Assembly (NCBI GenBank): GCA_017652965.1
Contig: JAGBZZ010000275.1
Coordinates: 1-7,817, forward strand
Length of the DNA: 7,817 bases
DNA from: Clostridia bacterium
GTDB taxonomy: Bacteria > Bacillota_A > Clostridia > Oscillospirales > CAG-272
Direction: 5' to 3'
The notes under the pieces were generated by a model that worked only from the letters and a program-made list of their open reading frames with translations, made no database searches and had not been told where the DNA came from. Position 1 is the first letter of the stretch, and every line of letters starts with the position of its first letter. The position numbers were made by a program, and so were the translations under genes. Below are positions 1-4,683 of the stretch, in pieces.

Positions 1-157
1 CATCACCGACCGGGAACTCGAAGCGGGGAAAGTCCCACAGTCCCCCCCACCTCAGGCGGTTCGGGTACTGAACAAAGAGAAAGAGTGGTTCTTTCCCCCG
101 AGTGCCGGGATGCCGAATGAACAGGGCGCATTCCTGCCGGGGGATTTTTTCCTTTTT
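1..157. other. GC-rich hairpin-rich intergenic element at left edge
   Basis: I see no convincing gene here. The stretch holds consecutive small inverted repeats: GTTC/GAAC (59-62 with 70-73), GAAAG/CTTTC (79-83 with 91-95), and a larger compound hairpin at 94-144. Two minus-strand readings are possible. One is a 42-codon ORF from ATG at 131-129 to TGA at 5-3, containing PEPPEVGGTVGLSPL. The other is a frame open from 319 to the left edge with no good start, containing RWGGLWDFPRFEF, which resembles the C-terminal domain of the MutY adenine glycosylase. Neither has a well-placed ribosome binding site. From memory only, the PEPPEVGG-type reading recurs in tiny predicted proteins of gut Clostridia, which would suit a dispersed repeat that is translated by accident. 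The element probably continues beyond base 1. Confidence 0.4.
94..157 (+). terminator. possible intrinsic terminator of an upstream gene
   Basis: A 7-bp perfect outer stem TCCCCCG (94-100) / CGGGGGA (138-144) encloses a 5-bp inner hairpin GAATG (115-119) / CATTC (129-133). It is followed directly by TTTTTT (145-150), CC and TTTTT (153-157). A GC-rich stem plus a T-run fits Rho-independent termination of a plus-strand gene lying left of the window. The large internal loop makes it weaker than a simple hairpin. It could instead be part of a structured repeat. Confidence 0.4.
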
Positions 158-174
158 GGGGGCGGGATTGCTAC

Positions 175-233
175 TAAACTTTCCGTTGAGTTGCGTTCCT
201 GCGTTAAAAAACGCGGTGCAAACGTAAAGTTTA
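175..233. promoter_or_regulatory. long imperfect inverted repeat abutting the -35 box
   Basis: TAAACTTT (175-182) is mirrored by AAAGTTTA (226-233). Nested inside are CGTT (184-187) / AACG (221-224), TGC (192-194) / GCA (218-220) and GCGTT (201-205) / AACGC (210-214). About 20 base pairs can form over 59 bases, and the right arm ends one base before the TTGACG hexamer of the next promoter. No T-run follows, so it does not look like a terminator. A regulator site or DNA-structure element is the likelier reading; its function is inferred from position only. Confidence 0.4.
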
Positions 234-262
234 TTGACGAAAAAGCGCGAATATGCTATAAT
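234..262 (+). promoter_or_regulatory. sigma-70 type promoter of the XRE-PrsW gene
   Basis: TTGACG (234-239), a 17-bp spacer, then a perfect TATAAT (257-262) preceded by TG at 254-255, which gives an extended -10. Transcription would start near 269-270, leaving a leader of about 20 bases with the ribosome binding site GGGAGGGG (281-288) before ATG 292. The leader also carries a direct repeat AGCATC (266-271 and 275-280). Confidence 0.85.
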
Positions 263-270
263 TCTAGCAT
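253..270. promoter_or_regulatory. candidate operator across the -10 box
   Basis: ATGCTA (253-258), six bases, then TAGCAT (265-270): a perfect 6+6 inverted repeat that overlaps the TATAAT hexamer and the likely start site. Binding here would block RNA polymerase. XRE regulators commonly bind such short dyads, often at their own promoter, so autorepression by the protein encoded just downstream is the natural inference. Another TGCTA occurs upstream at 169-173. Confidence 0.5.
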
Positions 271-291
271 CAACAGCATCGGGAGGGGCAT

Positions 292-1653
292 ATGATCGAT
301 CCAAGGAAAACAGGGCGTTTTATAAAGGAACAGCGCAAGCGGCTGGGGCTTTCCCAGCAGCAGCTGGCGGATAAGCTGCACGTTGAGCCGCAGGCCATAA
401 GCAAGTGGGAGCGTGGCCAAGGAATGCCGGATTACGCCAATCTCGGCCGTTTGAAGGAAATATTCGGATGTGAGCTTTCCGAGATCCTGGAGCCGCCGTT
501 TTCGGATACCGAGGAATCCCCCACTGCAGAGGAGGCGACCGCTGAGCAGAAAATATCCAATCTGCCGGCCATTGTGGCGTTTTTTGAGGAGGAAAATTCA
601 AAATCCGGGCAGAAGCGCCGCTTCTCGATCTTCGATTTTCTTAATAAAAAGAAGATTGGCGAATACATCCGCCGCATATTCGGATACGAGTACGAAAATA
701 TATATAACGAAAAGTTCCTGTTTAAGGATCTGCGCCGACACAGAAGCCGCGCGGAATACGATGCAACCCTTTCGCAGGGGATGCAGTGCAGTGCCGACAG
801 CGTGATCGGCGTGGAGGCGCCCTGGCTGTATGCACGGGTCTTCCTCTTTATGCTGGCGGCCTTCGGCCTTTCCTTAATATATTTTTTCCTGAACTACAGC
901 CCTATGAGCAGTATCGTGCTGGGGACGCTGCTTGCGGTCGTGCCGCTTCTTGTTTTTTTGTTTGAAACCAATTTTCCAAGAAATATCAGCATTTTTTCGC
1001 TATGTAGGCTTGTGATATTCGGTGGTCTTCTATCCCTGATCACCACCTTACTGATCGTACCGCTTTCCGAGAACGATGTGGTTTCCGCAGTTGTCCTTGC
1101 TCCAATCTTTGAGGAGGTCGCCAAGGCGTCGGTGACGGTCTTCTTCCTTTCTCGCATGCGGCCGCGCAGTATGCTGACCGGGCTTTTGGTCGGTTTTGCG
1201 GTAGGAGCTGGCTTTGATATCTTTGAAACCATGGACTATGCATTTTACAGTGTCCTTTGGGCAGAGGATTTTTTGAACATGACAGTCGCCCCGGTTGGGA
1301 CGGTGATTGGCAGGACGCTTGGCTCATTTGTTTTCGGCCACCATTATCTGGCCGGGATCTTTGGGGCAATGTACCTGCTTTCCAAGCGGGAAAGCGCATT
1401 TTCGTGGAAGGATCTCTTTCAGTGGCGCGTGGGGGCTACGCTGCTTGTTTGTATGGGATTGCACGCTTTTTGGAACGGATCGACGTTTTTCGAGTCCCCC
1501 TGGAGTCTGATCTGCCAGGTCATCGCGGGGATCGCCTGTATATCCGCCACGATCCTGCTTATTAACGTGGGGATCGCACAAACGAGGATCTTGGAGATCT
1601 GCGAGGTTGCGCGCGAGACGGCCGATGGGGAAGCGAGCGAGAACAACGAATAA
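292..1653 (+). CDS. XRE-family DNA-binding domain fused to PrsW-type intramembrane protease
   Basis: The protein has 453 residues. Residues 8-62 form an XRE helix-turn-helix (SQQQLADKLHVEPQAISKWERG). Residues 70-175 are a charged, mostly soluble linker. From about residue 180 there are roughly eight hydrophobic segments. The PrsW protease signatures are all visible: EEVAK (E274, E275, K278), GFDIFETMDY (E312, Y316), R341 with H350/H351, and GLHAFWN (H391, N395). PrsW enzymes are glutamic-type intramembrane proteases; Bacillus PrsW cleaves the anti-sigma factor RsiW. There is no signal peptide, which fits a cytoplasmic N-terminus. I infer a membrane-tethered regulator, either releasing its own DNA-binding domain or binding DNA at the membrane; substrate and targets are unknown. 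The start is set by GGGAGGGG 3 bases upstream. It is followed by an Smr-like gene in the same unit. Unlike uxaE it uses TTA leucine codons. Confidence 0.85.
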   Translation: MIDPRKTGRFIKEQRKRLGLSQQQLADKLHVEPQAISKWERGQGMPDYANLGRLKEIFGCELSEILEPPFSDTEESPTAEEATAEQKISNLPAIVAFFEEENSKSGQKRRFSIFDFLNKKKIGEYIRRIFGYEYENIYNEKFLFKDLRRHRSRAEYDATLSQGMQCSADSVIGVEAPWLYARVFLFMLAAFGLSLIYFFLNYSPMSSIVLGTLLAVVPLLVFLFETNFPRNISIFSLCRLVIFGGLLSLITTLLIVPLSENDVVSAVVLAPIFEEVAKASVTVFFLSRMRPRSMLTGLLVGFAVGAGFDIFETMDYAFYSVLWAEDFLNMTVAPVGTVIGRTLGSFVFGHHYLAGIFGAMYLLSKRESAFSWKDLFQWRVGATLLVCMGLHAFWNGSTFFESPWSLICQVIAGIACISATILLINVGIAQTRILEICEVARETADGEASENNE

Positions 1654-1660
1654 ATGAAAA

Positions 1661-1666
1661 AAGGAG
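1661..1666 (+). promoter_or_regulatory. ribosome binding site that fixes the start of the Smr-like gene
   Basis: AAGGAG lies 8 bases before ATG 1675. An in-frame ATG at 1654, directly after the upstream stop codon, has no such site and would place this sequence inside the gene, so 1675 is preferred. Confidence 0.75.
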
Positions 1667-1674
1667 TGTTAAGT

Positions 1675-2013
1675 ATGAATACGTGGAAGGAAATTAACCT
1701 CGAGGAAGGTATGCCGACCGTTGACGAAGCAATGGGCTATCTGAAGGGGGCGCTTGCGATGTGCCGCCAAGAAAAGTACAAGTGTCTTACCATCATCCAC
1801 GGCTATGGCAGCACCGGAAAGGGTGGTGCCATTGGTGAAAAGGTGCAGAAATGGCTGATGGCGCAAAAAAAGCAGGGGGCGGTCAAGAACGTCATCTTCG
1901 GAGGGGAGTTTACGATCTTCAACTTTGAGGCTCTGGCGCTCAAAAACAAGTATCGTGAGCTTGAAGCGTACATAGGCGGCAACAATCACGGCGTCACCAT
2001 TGTGGAGCTTTAA
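1675..2013 (+). CDS. short Smr-like domain protein
   Basis: The product has 112 residues from the preferred start (119 from ATG 1654). The core TIIHGYGSTGKGG (H42-G51) with the following helix (KVQKWL) matches the Smr domain pattern HGxGxG, found at the C-terminus of MutS2 and in stand-alone proteins that nick DNA or bind and cut RNA. The N-terminal DLHG-type motif is not intact (INLEEGMP), which is common in divergent Firmicute versions. The tail GGNNHGVTIVEL resembles the end of small Smr-related proteins of this group. No membrane segment is seen. It lies 21 bases after the XRE-PrsW stop, with its own AAGGAG, and ends just before a terminator, so the two genes are almost surely co-transcribed. 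Whether it acts on nucleic acid, and its relation to the protease, is unknown. The family call is moderate; catalytic activity is not established. Confidence 0.65.
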   Translation: MNTWKEINLEEGMPTVDEAMGYLKGALAMCRQEKYKCLTIIHGYGSTGKGGAIGEKVQKWLMAQKKQGAVKNVIFGGEFTIFNFEALALKNKYRELEAYIGGNNHGVTIVEL

Positions 2014-2019
2014 ATAAGG

Positions 2020-2069
2020 AAACTGCGGTAGCGTTTCATCAGAAGATGGGCAGCTATCGCAGTTTTTTT
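2020..2069 (+). terminator. strong Rho-independent terminator
   Basis: A 13-bp stem pairs 2020-2032 (AAACTGCGGTAGC) with 2053-2065 (GCTATCGCAGTTT), with a single G-U wobble. The 20-base loop contains a second small hairpin CATC/GATG (2037-2040 with 2045-2048). Seven T residues (2063-2069) complete the signal. It begins 6 bases after the Smr-like stop codon and separates that unit from pfkA. Confidence 0.88.
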
Positions 2070-2111
2070 CGTATTGCGGGAGGAAAATGCAAATGAGTGA
2101 AAGAAGAAATC

Positions 2112-2126
2112 GTCAAAATCCTTGAC
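2112..2126. promoter_or_regulatory. candidate operator over the pfkA -35 box
   Basis: GTCAA (2112-2116), five bases, TTGAC (2122-2126): a perfect 5+5 inverted repeat whose right arm is the first five bases of the -35 hexamer. A bound protein would compete with sigma factor. Short repeats arise by chance, so the call rests on position. Confidence 0.3.
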
Positions 2127-2150
2127 ATAAGGCAGGAAAAGTTATAAAAT
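2122..2150 (+). promoter_or_regulatory. sigma-70 type promoter of pfkA
   Basis: A perfect TTGACA (2122-2127), 17-bp spacer, then TAAAAT (2145-2150; five of six bases match consensus). TATAAA at 2143-2148 is an alternative -10 with 15-bp spacing. It follows the terminator and precedes the AGAGGA ribosome binding site (2170-2175) and ATG 2182. Confidence 0.8.
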
Positions 2151-2181
2151 AAAAAGAGGAATTGCCGAAAGAGGATAGAAT

Positions 2182-3159
2182 ATGAATAAGGATGTGAAAC
2201 GGATCGGGGTCTTGACCTCGGGCGGTGATGCCCCCGGCATGAATGCCGCCGTGCGCGGCGTTGTGCATGCGGCGGCACATTTTGGCATTGAGGTCGTTGG
2301 GATATATGGCGGCTATCGCGGGCTTTTGCAGGGAGAAACCAAGGTCTTGACCTACCGTGACGTAGAGGATAATCTTGGGCGCGGCGGCACCTTTCTCCGC
2401 ACGGCGCGTTGCCCGGAGTTTACAACACCCGAGGGGGTGAAAAGGGGTGCCGAGAGCGTGAAGACGCTTGGCATCGATGCCCTGGTGGTGATCGGCGGCG
2501 ACGGCTCGTTCCGCGGGGCGCACGACCTTTCCCGAGAAGGGATTCCTGTTGTGGGAATTCCCGGTACGATAGACAATGACATCGGCTGTACCGAATACAC
2601 GATCGGCTTTGATACCGCCTTGAATGCGGCGATGGAGGCCATCGAGCGTATTCGCGATACCGCCTATTCGCATGAGAGATGCTGCATTATCGAGGTGATG
2701 GGGCGCCATGCGGGTTATATTGCGTATCACAGTGCATTGGCAAGCGGAGCCGAGGTGATGCTTTTGCCTGAGGAGGATGCGGATTTTGAGACACAGGTTG
2801 CCGCCCCTCTTCGTGCCTGGTATGCGCGCGGCAAGCGCGATTTTATCATCGTAGCGGCCGAAGGGGTCGCAGGGCTGGATACCCTCCCCTCTGTGGTAGA
2901 GGGCGCGATCGGCATTAAGCCGACCTATTCTGTGCTTGGTTACATCCAAAGAGGCGGAAGCCCCACCGTGCGTGACCGTTCTACGGCTCTTCGGATGGGT
3001 GAGCGCGCCGTCAGAGAAGTGCTTGAAGGCAATACCGATACGGTCATTGCCGAGCAACAGGGGCAGATCGTTGCCATCCCCATGGACGTGGCATTTGCCA
3101 TGAAAGCCACCATTTCCCGTGCCGAGATCACGGCCGGGAAGGTGATCACACACGGATAA
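2182..3159 (+). CDS. pfkA: ATP-dependent 6-phosphofructokinase
   Basis: The 325-residue protein is close to the usual 320 of bacterial PfkA and would phosphorylate fructose 6-phosphate to the 1,6-bisphosphate, the committed step of glycolysis, in the cytoplasm. Visible motifs are the ATP loop TSGGDAPGMNAA (12-23), GGDGS (105-109; the Gly after the Asp favours ATP, where PPi enzymes usually carry Asp), TIDND (129-133, catalytic D131), R166, MGRHAG (173-178) and E227. Two positions differ from the Escherichia coli fructose-6-phosphate site in my alignment from memory: H249 is Tyr254 in GYIQRGGS, and R243 is Thr248. R162 and R252 are kept as R166 and R257. The gene starts a new transcript after a terminator and has AGAGGA upstream. 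It ends 34 bases before uxaE with no convincing terminator, so read-through is likely. Family assignment is firm; substrate preference slightly less so. Confidence 0.93.
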   Translation: MNKDVKRIGVLTSGGDAPGMNAAVRGVVHAAAHFGIEVVGIYGGYRGLLQGETKVLTYRDVEDNLGRGGTFLRTARCPEFTTPEGVKRGAESVKTLGIDALVVIGGDGSFRGAHDLSREGIPVVGIPGTIDNDIGCTEYTIGFDTALNAAMEAIERIRDTAYSHERCCIIEVMGRHAGYIAYHSALASGAEVMLLPEEDADFETQVAAPLRAWYARGKRDFIIVAAEGVAGLDTLPSVVEGAIGIKPTYSVLGYIQRGGSPTVRDRSTALRMGERAVREVLEGNTDTVIAEQQGQIVAIPMDVAFAMKATISRAEITAGKVITHG

Positions 3160-3193
3160 TTTTTAAGAATATATATTACCAAAGGAGAAAATT

Positions 3194-4678
3194 ATGAAAA
3201 AACTTTGTGAGTTCATTGCCGCTCTTCCCGCACTCGATAAGGCTGCCGCCTTTGACGTGTACGCCGATTCGGTCAATGCTGTCGGTGCAGATTACGTCTT
3301 TATGGTTCGTGGCGAGGAGGCAGACCTTCTTGTTGCGACCGGCGAGGCCGCCAAGGCCTTCAAGGGTGAGGTCGTTACCTGCGACGCTTGCACCTATGTG
3401 ATCGCTCCCAAGACCCATGAGAACGCCAATGCACTTCGTGCTATGTTCCCCTTTGCCGCTCCCCAGCAGATCCTTAAGAAGACCCGCACCTTCGGTGTTG
3501 GCGACCGCCTTGGCATCGCGACCCCCGGTCATCTGCGTGTTTTCAAGGAATATGATACCTATCCGATCCTTGCCCAGCAGTCGATCCGCGAGCTGAACCT
3601 GACCGAGCGTGGCTATGAGGACGTGCTTGACGCCGCCTCCTACTACGTCTTCCGCGACGGTTATAAGGATGGCTTCGGTGCTGACGGTGACCACCTGAAG
3701 AAGCCCGAGGAGATCGAATATGCTCTCGGCCTTGGCTTCTCGATGATCACGCTTGACTGCAGCGAGCATATCCGTGGCGGGGTAGAGAAGATGACCCCTG
3801 CCGAGCTTGCCGCTGAGTGCGCTCTCCCTGCCGATCTTGTTGCCCGTTACATCGGCAAGGACATCGTGATCGAGGGTGAGACCCTTAGCTTTGACGAGGA
3901 TGAGCTGCGCCGTTGCCAGCTGATCTACGGTGAGGCCATCAGCTTTGCCACCGGCATTTATAACAAGTACTTCAAGGAAGGCAAGGCCGCGGCCGATTTC
4001 GAGATCTCGATCGACGAGACCGCCACGCCCACCTCGCCCCTGCAGCACTATTTCGTAGCCAATGAGCTGATCCGCAACGGTGTGGACGTGGCCACCATGG
4101 CTCCCCGCTTCTGCGGTGAGTTCCAGAAGGGCGTTGACTACATCGGCGACCTCGCTCAGTTTGAGCGCGAGCTGAAGACCCACGCGGCTATCGCCCGTCA
4201 CTTCGGCTATAAGCTCAGCATCCACTCCGGCTCTGACAAGTTCTCCACCTTCGCCCTGATCGGCAAGTACACGAATGGGAACTTCCACGTCAAGACCGCC
4301 GGTACCAACTGGCTGGAGGCCATGCGTGCCGTGGCAACTGCCGATCCCGCTATGTACCGCGAGATCCATGCCTATGCGCTGGAGATGTTTGCCGAGGCTA
4401 AGAAGTTCTATCACGTGACCACCGATCTTAACAAGATCCCGGCACTTGATACCCTTACCGATGCCGAGCTTCCCATCCTCTTTACCCAGAACGATGCCCG
4501 TCAGCTGATCCACATCACCTACGGCTTCATTCTGACCGTGAAGAACGCGGACGGCAGTTATCGCTTCAAGGATCGTCTCTACAAGTTCTGGAGAGAAAAT
4601 GAAGACGTATACGCCGAGATGCTGTACAAGCACATCGGCAAGCACCTCGAGCTGCTGTACAAGGGCTTCAACGCCTGA
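3194..4678 (+). CDS. uxaE: tagaturonate epimerase UxaE
   Basis: UxaE, first described in Thermotoga maritima, interconverts D-tagaturonate and D-fructuronate, joining galacturonate breakdown to the glucuronate branch that ends in 2-keto-3-deoxygluconate. The 494-residue protein has the family's typical length and landmarks: GADGDHLK (162-169), SIDET (272-276), APRFCGEFQKGVDYIGD (303-319), KLSIHSGSDKFS (340-351) and FHVKTAGTNWLEAM (364-377). The conserved Asp and His residues in these blocks are probable metal or substrate ligands, which I infer rather than know. There is no signal peptide, so it is cytoplasmic. AAAGGAG (3181-3187) lies 6 bases before the start. It is 5 bases from the GH78 gene. 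Codon use is extreme: no TTA, CTA or TCA in 494 codons, and AAG for every lysine after residue 3, suggesting high expression. Confidence 0.9.
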   Translation: MKKLCEFIAALPALDKAAAFDVYADSVNAVGADYVFMVRGEEADLLVATGEAAKAFKGEVVTCDACTYVIAPKTHENANALRAMFPFAAPQQILKKTRTFGVGDRLGIATPGHLRVFKEYDTYPILAQQSIRELNLTERGYEDVLDAASYYVFRDGYKDGFGADGDHLKKPEEIEYALGLGFSMITLDCSEHIRGGVEKMTPAELAAECALPADLVARYIGKDIVIEGETLSFDEDELRRCQLIYGEAISFATGIYNKYFKEGKAAADFEISIDETATPTSPLQHYFVANELIRNGVDVATMAPRFCGEFQKGVDYIGDLAQFERELKTHAAIARHFGYKLSIHSGSDKFSTFALIGKYTNGNFHVKTAGTNWLEAMRAVATADPAMYREIHAYALEMFAEAKKFYHVTTDLNKIPALDTLTDAELPILFTQNDARQLIHITYGFILTVKNADGSYRFKDRLYKFWRENEDVYAEMLYKHIGKHLELLYKGFNA

Positions 4679-4683
4679 TCAAA

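Noticed and set aside
110..295. Plus-strand 61-codon ORF running into the XRE-PrsW start
   Set aside because: It spans the candidate terminator, the dyad and the promoter, has no ribosome binding site and no recognisable protein features.
1801..1830. P-loop-like GYGSTGKGG in the Smr-like protein
   Set aside because: It matches GxxxxGK but has Gly instead of Ser/Thr next. It sits exactly where Smr proteins carry HGxGxG, and no other ATPase motif is present.
2087..2125. 12-codon micro-ORF after GGGAGGA, upstream of pfkA
   Set aside because: It lies between the terminator and the -35 box, so it would not be on the pfkA transcript and cannot be its leader peptide. Likely chance.
2113..3153. 346-codon minus-strand ORF opposite pfkA
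   Set aside because: Also codon-aligned with a firmly identified gene; its translation has no family features.
3126..3164. Possible terminator at the end of pfkA (GATCAC/GTGATC with later T-run)
   Set aside because: The 6-bp stem lies inside the coding sequence and the T-run comes more than 10 bases after it, so it is not a proper intrinsic terminator.
3155..3177. Possible separate uxaE promoter (TATATT 3172-3177 or GATAAT 3155-3160)
   Set aside because: AT-rich -10-like words are present, but no acceptable -35 hexamer is found at the right spacing for either.
3176..4645. 489-codon minus-strand ORF opposite uxaE
   Set aside because: It is codon-aligned with uxaE and is explained by the absence of TTA, CTA and TCA codons in that gene. 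It has no promoter or ribosome binding site.
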